The notes beneath the pieces were generated by a model, which searched no databases, was not told where the DNA came from, and saw only the letters and a list, made by a program, of their open reading frames with translations. Made by a program: the position numbers and the translations under genes. A stretch of DNA of 64,000 nucleotides, from the NCBI RefSeq assembly GCF_003315195.1, contig NZ_QNRV01000010.1, positions 1 to 64,000 of the forward strand, written 5' to 3'. Position 1 is the stretch's first letter. Each line of letters starts with the position of its first letter. This document shows, in pieces, positions 36,592 through 46,282 of this stretch. The DNA is from Sutterella wadsworthensis (lineage in GTDB: Bacteria; Pseudomonadota; Gammaproteobacteria; Burkholderiales; Burkholderiaceae_F).

Positions 36592-37281
36592 TCAGCTCGG
36601 GAGCAATTCTTCACGGCGAAATATAGCGGCAATGCCCGCCGCAATCGTTTCTTCTGTTTCAGGCGTAAAGGTCTTCCGAGGCATCGGCAAACCGAAGCAG
36701 AGCGCTTTCACCCAGCGCTGTGCGGTCACTCGCAAGCGCAGGTCAGTAATGCGGCGCACGGGTTCCGCGGGATGCGCCAGCACGGGCTCAAGCGCCTCTA
36801 AGACTTCGGGGAGATTGGCGGCATCAAGGAGTTGAGCGGAAACAAAGAAAAGAAGGAGCGGCCGACGCTTTTTGACTTCTTCGGCGAGCCGCGCCGCATC
36901 CGCGGCAGCCGCTTTCAGCACCCGTCGATCCAGCGGCCGATCGGCCTCCCAGCGCTGCGGCCAAGTGAAGATCGAAAAACGCGCAGCTTCTTGCGCAACA
37001 GGGAATCCCGCACGTTCGAGCCACTTCAGCAGCTGCGGAACCTCAGGGCCCCGATCCACCTGTCTTGCGGTGATGCGCCCGCGAGGGCGAGAAAGCTTTT
37101 GCCGCTCCAGCGCTTGCGCTGAAGCATCTAGCCCAGGACTGAGCGTCGGTCCAAAGCCGGGCGGGAAAACGAGAAGCACGCCGCCCTGCAGATTTTCCGG
37201 CGTATCAGCCGTTCCCGGTACGTCAATCCGCTGAGAAAACTTAGCCTTTGAACCCATTAATCCCTCAAGGCGCATACGCAT
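36592..37281 (-). CDS. Unknown protein translationally coupled to ntrC
   Basis: 229 residues, not recognised. No signal peptide or membrane segment. The middle is basic and proline-rich (RPRGRITARQVDRGPEVPQLL); a helical region AADAARLAEEVKKRRPLLLFF and a C-terminal block ITDLRLRVTAQRWVKALCFG, then LPMPRKTFTPETEE, follow. Its ATG shares one base with the ntrC stop codon (TAATG), so it is co-translated with ntrC, and rlmN follows 42 bases later. The tight linkage suggests a conserved local gene rather than a chance frame. Function unknown. Confidence 0.7.
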   Translation of the reverse strand: MRMRLEGLMGSKAKFSQRIDVPGTADTPENLQGGVLLVFPPGFGPTLSPGLDASAQALERQKLSRPRGRITARQVDRGPEVPQLLKWLERAGFPVAQEAARFSIFTWPQRWEADRPLDRRVLKAAAADAARLAEEVKKRRPLLLFFVSAQLLDAANLPEVLEALEPVLAHPAEPVRRITDLRLRVTAQRWVKALCFGLPMPRKTFTPETEETIAAGIAAIFRREELLPS

Positions 37282-39086
37282 TACGCTGCGCCATCGTCCA
37301 AGGACTTGACTTGATCCTTCTTTCGCACTGGCGGCAGACGGCTTGCCAATTCATCGGTGAGGCCAAGCTCTGCAATCTTGCGGGTAAGTGTATTGCGCCC
37401 GAGCCCAAGGCGCTCGGCCGCCTCTATGCGGCGTCCGCGGGTGGCGCTCATGGCCGTGCGGATGAGCGTGCGCTCAAACTCGTGCGCCAGCGTTTCCCAA
37501 ACCTGCGGCTCGCCCGCTTCCAGAATCCGCTCGGCTTCGGCAGCCAAAAGCGCCTTCCAGTCACCCTCCGCATCCGTCGATGAGGCGGCCGCTGCATGGG
37601 GTTTGCTACGAAGCGGCGCAGAATGCGACTGTGCGGAAGCCGCTTCCGGCGTTTCTGTCTTGAAGCCCTCTTCTGCCGGATTGCCAACGGCTCCGTGCGT
37701 ATTGACCGCATTAAGCGCCTCCGGATGTGCGGCTGCCGCGGCTTCCTTATGACGAATTTCATAGGGAAGGTCTTCCACACGGATTTCCTGAGCCGGCGCC
37801 ATGACAAGAAGCCACCGGCAAAGGTTTTCGAGCTGACGAACATTCCCGGGGAACGGAAACGCACGGATGACATTCAATGCCTCTGGCGTCAGGGTTTTAG
37901 GCTCCACGCCGAGTTCCCGCGCACCGGCAGCGAGAAAATGTGCCGACAAGGGGGCAATGTCCTCAACTCGGTCACGCAGCGGTGGCAAGCGCAGACGGAT
38001 GACGTTCAAGCGATGGTAGAGGTCCTCTCGAAACTGTCCGCTCTTGACGCGTTCTTCCAGATTCTGGTTCGTCGCGGCAATGACGCGAACATCGGCCTTA
38101 ATGGGCTGGTGACCGCCTACGCGGTAAAAGTACCCGTTGGAGAGTACACGCAAAAGCCGAGTCTGCAGCTCCATCGGCATATCGCCGATTTCATCCAAAA
38201 AGAGCGTGCCGCCCTTGGCCTGCTCAAAGCGGCCCAGACGCGTGGCCACCGCGCCGGTGAACGCGCCTTTTTCGTGACCGAACAATTCACTTTCGAGCAG
38301 TTCTCGAGGGATAGCCGCCATGTTGATCGCAATGTAGGGTGCACGGCTGCGGCGGCTGTGCTTCCAAATGGCACGCGCAACGACCTCCTTGCCCGCTCCG
38401 GACTCTCCGGTGAGCAGCACGGTGACGTTGCTCTGCGAAAGCCGTCCGATGGCACGAAAAACTTCCTGCATGGCTGGCGCCTGACCAATCAGGTCAGGCA
38501 CCGGTGCCGAGGGTTCGTCAATCGGCGAGGCTGCCGACGCCGCGCCTTGTGCGGCCGCGCCCGCCTGACCGGCTGCTGCATGCAGACCGCGGCGGCGGGC
38601 GTCTTCCATGGCTCGGCTGATGAGTTCAACAGCTTTGAGCACATCAAAGGGCTTGGTCAAATATTCAAACGCGCCGCCCTGAAAGGCGGAAACCGCGCTT
38701 TCCAGGTCAGAGAAGGCCGTCATGATAATGACCGGCAGTTCCGGCACAAGCTCCTTCACCTTCGTGAGGAGATCCACGCCCGAGAGACCAGGCATACGAA
38801 TGTCTGAAACCAGAACGAGGGGAAGCTCTCCGCCCACAGTCTTCGCGGCCTCGAGCGCATTCAAAGCGTCCTGACCGCGCTCAAAGGTGCGGCAGCCAAT
38901 GCCGGCACGCGCAAGCGCACGGTCAAGCACCCAGCGGATTGCCCGGTCATCATCAATCACCCAAACGGGTTCGCGGCCGGCATCATGTGCGCCGCGGAGC
39001 TCTCGCAGAGGCGGCTTGCCTGTGCTGCCGCCCGCTGCCGGTTGAGTTGTGCCGTAGTCCGAGGTGCCGTAAAGGTCGTCCACCAT
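37281..39086 (-). CDS. ntrC: Nitrogen regulation response regulator NtrC (NR-I)
   Basis: Sigma-54 activator that turns on glnA and nitrogen-scavenging genes when phosphorylated by NtrB. About 601 residues, longer than the usual ~470-480. The receiver domain begins near residue 40 with [14 protein letters not shown] and has the phospho-Asp in [12 protein letters not shown]+ domain: [27 protein letters not shown]. Fis-type HTH at the C-terminus ([18 protein letters not shown]). Extra length comes from an N-terminal extension and two Ala-rich linkers (around residues 165-195 and 465-520). The upstream in-frame codon at 39101 is TTG; ATG 39086 with GGAAGA 7 bases upstream is preferred. It lies downstream of ntrB. 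Confidence 0.95.
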   Translation of the reverse strand: MVDDLYGTSDYGTTQPAAGGSTGKPPLRELRGAHDAGREPVWVIDDDRAIRWVLDRALARAGIGCRTFERGQDALNALEAAKTVGGELPLVLVSDIRMPGLSGVDLLTKVKELVPELPVIIMTAFSDLESAVSAFQGGAFEYLTKPFDVLKAVELISRAMEDARRRGLHAAAGQAGAAAQGAASAASPIDEPSAPVPDLIGQAPAMQEVFRAIGRLSQSNVTVLLTGESGAGKEVVARAIWKHSRRSRAPYIAINMAAIPRELLESELFGHEKGAFTGAVATRLGRFEQAKGGTLFLDEIGDMPMELQTRLLRVLSNGYFYRVGGHQPIKADVRVIAATNQNLEERVKSGQFREDLYHRLNVIRLRLPPLRDRVEDIAPLSAHFLAAGARELGVEPKTLTPEALNVIRAFPFPGNVRQLENLCRWLLVMAPAQEIRVEDLPYEIRHKEAAAAAHPEALNAVNTHGAVGNPAEEGFKTETPEAASAQSHSAPLRSKPHAAAASSTDAEGDWKALLAAEAERILEAGEPQVWETLAHEFERTLIRTAMSATRGRRIEAAERLGLGRNTLTRKIAELGLTDELASRLPPVRKKDQVKSLDDGAA

Positions 39087-39143
39087 GATTTGTTCTTCCA
39101 ATGTTTGTCGTCAGCGTTTCAGAGCGTCTTTAAAAGCGATTCG

Positions 39144-40301
39144 CTACGCACCTTTGCCGTTCTTTGCTTCTCGGTTTTCACGCGCTTCACGGCCTTCCAG
39201 CGGCAGCAGTACCGTGAAGTCTGTCCGGCCGGGACGGCTTTCGAGCGTAATGCTTCCGCCGGCTTCCTCCACAAAGGTCTTTACCAATGCGAGTCCGAGG
39301 CCCGAGCCCTCCGCACGGCCGGTCACCAACGGGAAAAAGATGCGCTCCTTCAAGTGCTCCGGCACCCCAGGACCGTTGTCGACGACATCAATACGCAGTG
39401 CCGTACGGGTGCGGGTCCCTGCGAGCATCACATCGCGCGCAATGCGTGTTTTAAAAATAATGACAGCCGTCCCGTGAGCGCGACCTTCCGTCATGGCCTC
39501 TGCGGCGTTCCGCGCAAGGTTCAGAAAGACCTGCGTAAAACGGCCGCGGTCACCGAAAACGGCCGGCGCAGAAATGTCGTAATCACGCTCAATCGTGAGC
39601 CCTTGGGCAAATTCAAGGCCGATAAGGCTGCGCACATGTTCGAGCACTTCATGAATATTGACCGGGCCGGCTGCTGCCGGCGTCCGATAAGGCATGAGGA
39701 GTCGGTCAACCAGTTCCTGCAGTCTTGCCGCTTCTTCCAGGATGACGTTCGTGCATTCACGGTCTTCGTCACGCACGAGTTCGCTCTCAAGCAGCTGCGC
39801 CGCACCTCGGATGCCGCCCAAGGGATTCTTAATTTCGTGCGCTAAATTGCGCAGCAGCTCGCTGTTGGCGGCACGCCCCGCCTCTGCAATCGCATCGCGC
39901 TCAGCTCGTAGCGCGTCATCAAGATCAACCACTTCCAGAAGCGCCGTGGTGCCCGACGGGGCATTCGAAGGCTTAGGCGAAAGCGACGAAAAAGAGGCTC
40001 GCACCCGCACGGACGGAAGAAGCCCCCGCAGAAACTCCACCGCCGGAAGCATGAAGGATGCTGCTTCAACGGCTCCCGGGGCAGCCGCACGCCGTCGAAA
40101 CCAGCCGGCCGCTTCGGGGAGGAACTCCGCTACATCTACGCCTGACAATGCCCTGCGCGTACGACCGATAAGCGTCTCCGCCGCTGCGTTGGCCGACGTA
40201 ATGCGGCCCTCGTCATCGAGCAGAAACACTGCTTCGGCGAGCGCATCGAAGAGATCAAAGCTGGTGCCGACGGCATCCGTCAGGCTTTCCTTCTCAGTCA
40301 A
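39144..40301 (-). CDS. ntrB: Nitrogen regulation sensor kinase NtrB (NR-II)
   Basis: Cytosolic PAS-containing histidine kinase/phosphatase that controls NtrC under PII signalling. PAS domain in the first ~120 residues (AVFLLDDEGRITSANAAAE, LIGR). The phosphoacceptor motif NLAHEIKNPLGGIRGAAQLL is the NtrB signature. ATPase-domain boxes NLARNAAEAM, DNGPGVPEH and GSGLGLALVK follow. The start appears to be TTG: AGGAG lies 9 bases before the TTG at 40301, and another in-frame TTG is at 40307; no ATG is near. It is between glnA (with an intervening terminator) and ntrC, the classical glnA-ntrBC order. Confidence 0.94.
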   Translation of the reverse strand: MTEKESLTDAVGTSFDLFDALAEAVFLLDDEGRITSANAAAETLIGRTRRALSGVDVAEFLPEAAGWFRRRAAAPGAVEAASFMLPAVEFLRGLLPSVRVRASFSSLSPKPSNAPSGTTALLEVVDLDDALRAERDAIAEAGRAANSELLRNLAHEIKNPLGGIRGAAQLLESELVRDEDRECTNVILEEAARLQELVDRLLMPYRTPAAAGPVNIHEVLEHVRSLIGLEFAQGLTIERDYDISAPAVFGDRGRFTQVFLNLARNAAEAMTEGRAHGTAVIIFKTRIARDVMLAGTRTRTALRIDVVDNGPGVPEHLKERIFFPLVTGRAEGSGLGLALVKTFVEEAGGSITLESRPGRTDFTVLLPLEGREARENREAKNGKGA

Positions 40302-40363
40302 TTGCAAAAACTCCTCTCAAAGCAGGCAGGCGGAGCATTGAAGCTCATCAGCTCCTATTTATG

Positions 40364-40395
40364 AAAAAAGGGAACAGTGCACGCACCGTTCCCTT
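40364..40395 (-). terminator. Terminator between glnA and ntrB
   Basis: Stem gggaac/gttccc (40370-40375 with 40388-40393), extendable through the flanking aag/ctt, followed on the minus strand by a run of six Ts (plus 40364-40369). It probably lets only part of the glnA transcription continue into ntrBC. Confidence 0.8.
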
Positions 40396-40507
40396 CATTT
40401 CGACCATGGCCGTCAAACAATCGATCAGCATTGTCCGGACGGCCGGATCCCATTTTGACTGCTACCCCGAACGGATGAGGGTTCGGAGCCGCAGAGGCTG
40501 AAAGGGA

Positions 40508-41920
40508 TTAGTGCGAGTAGTAGAGATCGAAATCAAGCGCCGTCACGGCCATTTCAGCGCGGAGCACGTCCTTGCGCTTTTCGGCGATCCAGGCGTCGAT
40601 CAGGTCGTCGGTGAAGACGCCGCCGCGGGTGAGGAACTCACGGTCACGGTCAAGACTGTCAAGCGCAACCTCGAGGTTCGGCGCAACAGTCGGGATCTTG
40701 GCGTTTTCTTCGGGCGGCAGATCGTAGAGGTTCTTGTCAGCCGCTTCGCCCGGGTGGATCTTGTTCTGAATACCATCCAAACCAGCCATCAGCAAAGCCG
40801 AGAAGCCGAGGTAAGAGTTGCAGAGCGGATCGGGGAAGCGCACTTCGATACGGCGTGCCTTCGGGCTGTTGACGAACGGAATACGGATCGAAGCCGAGCG
40901 ATTGCGCGACGAGTAGGCAAGCTTCACCGGCGCTTCAAAGCCCGGAACCAGACGCTTATAGGAGTTGATGCCGGGGTTCGTAATAGCGTTAAGCGCACGA
41001 GCGTGCTTGATCACGCCGCCGATGTAATAGAGCGCCATTTCAGAGAGCCCGGCGTAGCCATTGCCCGAGAAGAGGTTCTGGCCGTCCTTCCAGATGGACT
41101 GGTGGACATGCATGCCCGAACCATTGTCGCCTTCGATAGGCTTCGGCATGAAGGTGGCGGTCTTGCCGTAAGCAGCCGCTACGTTCCACACCGTGTATTT
41201 GAGAATCTGCGTCCAGTCGGCGCGCTGCACGAGGGTGCTGAAGCGCGTGCCGATTTCGCACTGGCCGGCGCCGCCCACTTCGTGGTGATGAATTTCAACG
41301 GGCACACCCTGCTGCTCAAGGAGCGTGCACATTTCGCTGCGCATGTCGGTCAGGCTGTCGCAGGGCGGAACAGGGAAGTAGCCCCCCTTGGCGCGGTTGC
41401 GGTGACCAAGATTGCCGCCTTCAAAGTCAAGACCGGACGACCAGGGCGCTTCTTCCGAACCAATCTTGAAGAAGGAGGAGCCGGACTGATGATCCCACTG
41501 GATGGAATCAAAAATGAAGAATTCGGGTTCCGGGCCAAAATAAGCCGTGTCGCCGATACCGGTCGACTTCAAATAGGCTTCAGCACGGTGGGCGAGCGAA
41601 CGCGGATCACGTTCATAGCCCTTGCCGGTCGTCGGTTCAAGCACGTCGCAGTTGAGCACGAGCGTATTGGCCTCACGGAACGGATCCATGCGGGCAGTGC
41701 TCGGATCCGGCTGCAGCAGCATGTCGGACGATTCAATGCCGCGCCAGCCGACGAAGGAAGAACCGTCGAAGGGCTGACCAAGTTCAAACGTGTCTTCATC
41801 GATCTTATCGGCCGGAATCGTCAGATGCATTTCCTTGCCGAGCAGATCGGTGACGCGCAAGTCCACGTACTTGCAGTCGTTGTCCTTGATCATCTGCAGT
41901 ACATCAGCAGCGGACGTCAT
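40508..41920 (-). CDS. glnA: Glutamine synthetase, type I (GlnA)
   Basis: Makes glutamine from glutamate, ammonia and ATP; central to nitrogen assimilation. 470 residues, the standard length for the adenylylated GSI-beta class. The N-terminus is [19 protein letters not shown]; catalytic segments [30 protein letters not shown] and [13 protein letters not shown] are present. The adenylylation tyrosine is in [10 protein letters not shown] (about Y399). The open frame continues upstream to 42142 without family similarity. ATG 41920 has AGGAG 8 bases upstream and is preferred over ATG 41926, which is too close to it. It is preceded by a sigma-54 promoter and NtrC-like sites. Confidence 0.97.
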   Translation of the reverse strand: MTSAADVLQMIKDNDCKYVDLRVTDLLGKEMHLTIPADKIDEDTFELGQPFDGSSFVGWRGIESSDMLLQPDPSTARMDPFREANTLVLNCDVLEPTTGKGYERDPRSLAHRAEAYLKSTGIGDTAYFGPEPEFFIFDSIQWDHQSGSSFFKIGSEEAPWSSGLDFEGGNLGHRNRAKGGYFPVPPCDSLTDMRSEMCTLLEQQGVPVEIHHHEVGGAGQCEIGTRFSTLVQRADWTQILKYTVWNVAAAYGKTATFMPKPIEGDNGSGMHVHQSIWKDGQNLFSGNGYAGLSEMALYYIGGVIKHARALNAITNPGINSYKRLVPGFEAPVKLAYSSRNRSASIRIPFVNSPKARRIEVRFPDPLCNSYLGFSALLMAGLDGIQNKIHPGEAADKNLYDLPPEENAKIPTVAPNLEVALDSLDRDREFLTRGGVFTDDLIDAWIAEKRKDVLRAEMAVTALDFDLYYSH

Positions 41921-42090
41921 ATTCATCTCTCCTACTTCGACGGCGGTTCGGTTCTGGAACCTTTCCAGACCAACGGGTTCCGCCGCGGTTCCCTTGCGGG
42001 GTAAAAACTGAATGGGGGAAGCCCCTCTAAAGCGGCCCGCCGGAGGCACTCTCCGACGCGGCTGCCTTGAAGAAGGCGTACTCGTATGAG

Positions 42091-42108
42091 AAGCAAGGTC
42101 CGTGCCAA
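42091..42108 (-). promoter_or_regulatory. Sigma-54 (-24/-12) promoter of glnA
   Basis: On the minus strand the sequence TTGGCACGGACCTTGCTT matches the sigma-54 consensus YTGGCACG-N4-TTGCW, with the -24 element at plus 42102-42108 and the -12 element at plus 42093-42096. It predicts a start near 42080 and an untranslated leader of about 160 bases before glnA. Confidence 0.85.
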
Positions 42109-42290
42109 ATGCTGAACATGCCAAACAATGCGACGGCGCCAATACCCGAAAACCGCACCGTTGACGTATTTGCGGGATTCCCCGAATGATTCGTGGAACC
42201 CCTGACCTGCCATTTCATTGCCAGGCCTCTCAACTTTGGGGCGCAATACCTTCCGACCTTCGGCATTATGCCTTGAAGCTCAGTCATTGC

Positions 42291-42305
42291 GCACCAATAA
42301 AGTGC
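42291..42305. promoter_or_regulatory. NtrC binding site (best match)
   Basis: GCACCAATAAAGTGC fits the NtrC enhancer pattern GCAC-N7-GTGC exactly. It lies about 215 bases upstream of the predicted glnA start. Confidence 0.7.
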
Positions 42306-42363
42306 ATGCCAGGCGCAATACGCACCAAAGTTGTTCTCGTCAGTGCCTTCCGGTGCAGTCCCA

Positions 42364-42379
42364 TGCACAACGTTATGCA
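42364..42379. promoter_or_regulatory. NtrC-like site
   Basis: TGCACAACGTTATGCA is close to the palindromic NtrC consensus with one mismatch in the right half. It lies about 290 bases upstream of the predicted start. A half-site (GCACCAAAG) is also seen at 42322-42330. Confidence 0.45.
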
Positions 42380-42448
42380 CGCCGAGGCTCGAAAAAGCCC
42401 GGCTGATGCGGCTGCAGAGGAAAGACGGCTGCTCCAAAATTCAAAAAC

Positions 42449-42465
42449 TGCGCCAAAGTTGTGCA
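42449..42465. promoter_or_regulatory. NtrC-like site
   Basis: TGCGCCAAAGTTGTGCA has the form GC(G)C-N7-GTGC, one mismatch from the NtrC pattern, at the far end of the glnA upstream region and 29 bases from the end of hemW. Confidence 0.45.
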
Positions 42466-42493
42466 TGGCCAAGACGAACTCAGCGCGGGTTGC

Positions 42494-43699
42494 TTATAGA
42501 AAAGCTTCCTGAACATCCGACAGGAAATCCAGGCCCTTGCGCGTCGGCGCAATGCGGTCGGGATCCGCCGAAAGCAGACCGTCACGGCGCAAGCGTTCGA
42601 GCTGCGGCAGGATGGACTCAAGCGGCAGCCCTGAGCGCTCCGCATAAAGCGAAGCCGGCACGCCGTTAAGCAGTCGGAGGGCATTGAGCATAAATTCAAA
42701 AGGACGATCCTCGGGCGGCACGAAATGACTTTCTTCCGCGCCGCTCCCCGTCGCCTCGAGAGCCTCAAGCCATTTCCGCGGATTGGCCCGCCGAGCCTCT
42801 CGAAGGATGCTGAAGCCCTCAGCATTCACAACGGAAAGTTTGCCGTGGGCGCCCGGCCCCGCCGCGAGATAATCGCCGAACATCCAATAATTCAAATTGT
42901 GCCGGCACTGACGGCCGGGCTGCGCATAGCCTGATACCTCATAGCGTGTATAACCCGCCTGCGCCAGTAAAGCTTCCACGACATCACCCATTTCTGCCGT
43001 TTCATCAAGATCAGGCAAATCTTCCGGCAGGCGTTTTTCAAAGGCAGTGCCGGGTTCAATCGTGAGCTGGTAGCAGGAGAGATGCGTCGCTCCTGAGGAC
43101 AATGCTTCTGCCAGTTCCATCTGCAGATCCGCTATTGATTCTCCCGGGAGCGCGTACATCAGGTCGAGATTGAAGTTCTCAAACGACCGTCGCGCCATAT
43201 CAATGGCTGCACGCGCATCGTCAGCAGTATGAATCCGCCCCAAGCGCCGGAGTTTCTCGTCGCTGAAACTTTGCACGCCGATGGAAAGACGATTCACCCC
43301 TGCGGCACGAAAGGCTTTGAATTTCTCACTTTCTGCCGTACCGGGATTCGCTTCCATCGTGATCTCGCAGTCTTCGGTCAGTCGAAAGCGGCTGCGGATG
43401 CCAGTTAAGAGCCGCTCAACCGTTTCTCCCGACATCAGAGAGGGGGTTCCGCCCCCCACGAAGATCGAAACAATCGGACGATCGGCAATCTCCGGCGCTT
43501 GACGGCACCAAGCCTCCAGATCCTGCAGTACGCCCGCCGCATATGCCGACTCAAAAGCCAATCGATCCGCTGCAGAAGCCGGCAGACGGTGTGAATTGAA
43601 GTCGCAGTACGGACACTTACGAACGCACCAGGGCCAGTGCAGGTAAATGGAGAGCGGCGGCATGACCGGCGGACTGATTAAGGGCGTTTCTGCGCTCAC
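42494..43699 (-). CDS. hemW: Radical SAM haem chaperone HemW
   Basis: HemN-like protein now regarded as a haem-trafficking chaperone rather than a coproporphyrinogen oxidase. 401 residues. IYLHWPWCVRKCPYCDFNSH carries the CxxxCxxC cluster motif, followed by IFVGGGTPSLMS, NRLSIGVQSF, LDLMYALPGES and NLNYWMFGDYLAAGPGAHG. A GTG start overlaps the rdgB stop (GTGA), so it is translationally coupled; a later ATG at 43663 has no ribosome-binding site. It is the third gene of rph-rdgB-hemW, a common proteobacterial order. Confidence 0.93.
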   Translation of the reverse strand: MSAETPLISPPVMPPLSIYLHWPWCVRKCPYCDFNSHRLPASAADRLAFESAYAAGVLQDLEAWCRQAPEIADRPIVSIFVGGGTPSLMSGETVERLLTGIRSRFRLTEDCEITMEANPGTAESEKFKAFRAAGVNRLSIGVQSFSDEKLRRLGRIHTADDARAAIDMARRSFENFNLDLMYALPGESIADLQMELAEALSSGATHLSCYQLTIEPGTAFEKRLPEDLPDLDETAEMGDVVEALLAQAGYTRYEVSGYAQPGRQCRHNLNYWMFGDYLAAGPGAHGKLSVVNAEGFSILREARRANPRKWLEALEATGSGAEESHFVPPEDRPFEFMLNALRLLNGVPASLYAERSGLPLESILPQLERLRRDGLLSADPDRIAPTRKGLDFLSDVQEAFL

Positions 43700-44313
43700 G
43701 CCGCACCCCAGCCCCAGCGCTCCTTCAGAAGCCGAGCCATCTTCACGAGTGCTTTGCCGCGGTGACTGGAGGCATTTTTGGCTTCTGGCGAAAGTTCTGC
43801 TGCCGTTGCGCCGGCTTCAGGCAAATAAAAATAAGGGTCGTACCCAAAGCCGCCGCTGCCCTTGGGAGCTTCAGCAATCACGCCCTCCCAGGTGCCTTCA
43901 GCAATGAGGGGCTCTGGGTCGTCGGGCGACCGAACAGCAACCAGCACGCAGACATAATGCCCCTCACGGTTCTTAACGCCATGCAGTTTTTCCATCAACA
44001 GGCGGTTGTTGTCTTCGTCTGAGGCATCTTCGCCCGCAAAGCGGGCGGAATAGACGCCCGGCGCTCCGCCCAATGCATCCACGCAGAGCCCCGAATCGTC
44101 AGCCATCGCCGGACGTCCGGTTTCTTTAGCGGCATGCCGAGCCTTGGCCAGACAGTTTTCAATAAAGGTGTGAAAGGGCTCCGGGCAAGGCTTTACGCCG
44201 AAGGTCTTTTGGCTTTCTACGTGCACATTGAGGTGCGAGAACATCGCTTGAAATTCGCGGATCTTGCCGGCATTGCCGGAGGCAAGCACAAGAATAGGAT
44301 CGTTTTTCGTCAT
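43696..44313 (-). CDS. rdgB: RdgB/HAM1-family XTP/dITP pyrophosphatase
   Basis: Removes non-canonical purine nucleotides (dITP, XTP) from the pool. 205 residues, usual length. Motifs: LVLASGNAGKIREF, TFIENCLAKARHAA, MADDSGLCVDALGGAPGVYS, SGGFGYDPYF and the C-terminal SHRGKAL. It lies 8 bases after rph and overlaps hemW. Confidence 0.96.
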   Translation of the reverse strand: MTKNDPILVLASGNAGKIREFQAMFSHLNVHVESQKTFGVKPCPEPFHTFIENCLAKARHAAKETGRPAMADDSGLCVDALGGAPGVYSARFAGEDASDEDNNRLLMEKLHGVKNREGHYVCVLVAVRSPDDPEPLIAEGTWEGVIAEAPKGSGGFGYDPYFYLPEAGATAAELSPEAKNASSHRGKALVKMARLLKERWGWGAA

Positions 44314-44321
44314 GATTTTTT

Positions 44322-45083
44322 TTACTGCTTTGCTTCTGTCTTTTCCGTCAGAGCCTTGCGCTGAAAAGCCGCCAGTTCGGCATTCCCTTTTTTTGCCAGC
44401 GCAAGGAGTTTGGCGAGGTCACCTTCAGAAAACGGATCTCCCTCGGCAGTGCCTTGAATTTCGACATACTTTCCGGCACTTGTCATGACGACATTCATAT
44501 CCGTGTCGGAAGCACTGTCCTCAACGTAATTCAAGTCCAGCACCGGTTCGCCGGACCACATGCCTACGGATACCGCGCTCACCTGTGCGAGGATGGGATC
44601 CTCAGAGATCATGCCCTTGGCGAGCATCCAATCCACGGCATCGCGAAGGGCAATCCAGGCGCCTGTAATCGAAGCGCAGCGCGTGCCCCCGTCGGCCTGC
44701 AGCACATCGCAGTCGATCTGAATCGTATGTTCACCGAGCTTTTTGCGGTCCACAACGGCGCGCAGACTCCGGCCAATCAAGCGCTGAATCTCCTGCGTGC
44801 GTCCCGTCTGTTTGCCGCGGGCCGCCTCACGGTCGGTGCGGGTACCGGTGGAGCGAGGCAGCAGCCCATATTCAGCCGTCACCCAGCCTTCGCCTTTGCC
44901 GCGAAGGAAATTCGGTACGCCGACCGTCACACTGGCGGTACAGAGCACATGCGTATCACCCGCACACATGAGAACGCTGCCTTCAGCATATTTGGTGAAG
45001 CGCCGAGTAATTTCAACCGGGCGGAGCGCATCAACTGCACGACCGTCGGGGCGCGGAACGAAAGCTTCTTTGGGTGTAGTCAT
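44322..45083 (-). CDS. rph: Ribonuclease PH
   Basis: Phosphorolytic 3'-5' exoribonuclease that trims tRNA precursors. 253 residues from ATG 45083. Key blocks: [77 protein letters not shown] and [19 protein letters not shown]. The open frame extends to 45155, and ATGs at 45086 and 45098 are alternatives. The family normally starts shortly before the GR-x-DQLRP block, so a start near 45083 is chosen; no strong ribosome-binding site decides this. First gene of rph-rdgB-hemW, divergent from yicC. Confidence 0.93.
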   Translation of the reverse strand: MTTPKEAFVPRPDGRAVDALRPVEITRRFTKYAEGSVLMCAGDTHVLCTASVTVGVPNFLRGKGEGWVTAEYGLLPRSTGTRTDREAARGKQTGRTQEIQRLIGRSLRAVVDRKKLGEHTIQIDCDVLQADGGTRCASITGAWIALRDAVDWMLAKGMISEDPILAQVSAVSVGMWSGEPVLDLNYVEDSASDTDMNVVMTSAGKYVEIQGTAEGDPFSEGDLAKLLALAKKGNAELAAFQRKALTEKTEAKQ

Positions 45084-45367
45084 CATCTTTTCAAGCATAA
45101 GTGCATTTGACGCACTGATCTGCGCATCAATATTCATCATCTTGCGAAGCGTCATTATCGTCGAACGGCGAACCCTGTATCCGCAGGACTATGCGCCCTG
45201 CTTTCGCTCGGATTCTGTTTCTGACAAACCTAAAGATGCTTGAAAGCTTCAATCCCGCCGGCCGGCGCTCTACAATTCGCAAACCTTGAAGTTAAGTCAG
45301 CTTCACTCATTTTGGGTGGATGCAGCCCCCCTCCACCCTCCGCTATTCTGAAGGAGCAAAAGTTTCC

Positions 45368-46270
45368 ATGCCTTCAATTGCCAGCATGACGGGCTATTTC
45401 GCCGCGGACGGGATGACGCCCGCCGGTACCGTCACCGTTGAATGCCGTTCCGTCAACTCCCGTTTTCTTGATCTCACGCTTCGTCTTGACGACACGCTGC
45501 GCTTTGCCGAACCCGCTATTCGCGAGCGTCTGCAAAAGCGCCTCACGCGCGGCAAAGTTGAAGTCCGCATGTCGCTGTCAGCCGATGAATCGGCGCTGCC
45601 GGCTCAAATTAATGAAAGTGCGCTGAAGCGCCTCCTTGAGCTGCAGTCCGCCGTGCTGCGTCATTCTCCTGAAGCGGCGGAACTTTCCGTTTCAGAAATC
45701 CTTGAAATGCCGGGCATCGCCCATACCGCTCAAACGGATAAGGACGAACTGCTGCAGGCAGTTCTTGCCGTTCTCGACAAGACTCTGGACGGCTTCATCG
45801 CCGCCCGTGAACGTGAAGGCGCTGCGCTCGCCAAGGTCATCAACGGCTATATGGACAAGATGACGTCCGTCGTTAAAGAAGTCCGTGCGGCTATTCCGCA
45901 GATCCTTGCCCAGCTGCAGGCCAAACTCGCTGCACGCCTTGAAGATGCGTTGTCTCAGACGCTCACTCAGCAGGGAACGCTGACGAAGGAAGAAATTACC
46001 GAACGGATCCGCCAGGAAGTCACGCTCTACGCCATGCGCATGGACGTTGACGAAGAGATGAACCGCTTGACCACTCATATTGCTGAAGTTCGTCGTCTGC
46101 TGGCCGCTGGCGGCGCTGTCGGACGCAAACTGGACTTCATGGCGCAGGAGATGAACCGCGAAGCCAATACGCTGGGCTCCAAGGCTGCTGCCATTGAAAT
46201 GACGCAGGCTTCGCTCTCGCTCAAGATCACCATTGATCAGATGCGCGAACAAATTCAGAATTTGGAATAA
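45368..46270 (+). CDS. yicC: YicC/YloC-family endoribonuclease
   Basis: Ring-shaped endoribonuclease family linked to small-RNA decay and stress. 300 residues. The conserved N-terminus IASMTGYF follows the chosen start, then ECRSVNSRFLDLTLRL. The C-terminus shows ITERIRQEVTLYAMRMDVDE and RKLDFMAQEMNREANTLGSK, the family's signature. AAGGAG lies 11 bases before ATG 45368; the frame open to 45320 is not family-like. It is the first gene of a run with gmk, rpoZ and spoT, a common order. Confidence 0.95.
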   Translation: MPSIASMTGYFAADGMTPAGTVTVECRSVNSRFLDLTLRLDDTLRFAEPAIRERLQKRLTRGKVEVRMSLSADESALPAQINESALKRLLELQSAVLRHSPEAAELSVSEILEMPGIAHTAQTDKDELLQAVLAVLDKTLDGFIAAREREGAALAKVINGYMDKMTSVVKEVRAAIPQILAQLQAKLAARLEDALSQTLTQQGTLTKEEITERIRQEVTLYAMRMDVDEEMNRLTTHIAEVRRLLAAGGAVGRKLDFMAQEMNREANTLGSKAAAIEMTQASLSLKITIDQMREQIQNLE

Positions 46271-46282
46271 GGAAGGACGAAC

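Noticed and set aside
40511-42004. 497-codon plus-strand frame opposite glnA
   Set aside because: Antisense of a highly conserved gene; no protein features.
42186-42437. Several short frames on both strands upstream of glnA
   Set aside because: They overlap the NtrC-like sites and promoter and show no protein features; the region is regulatory.
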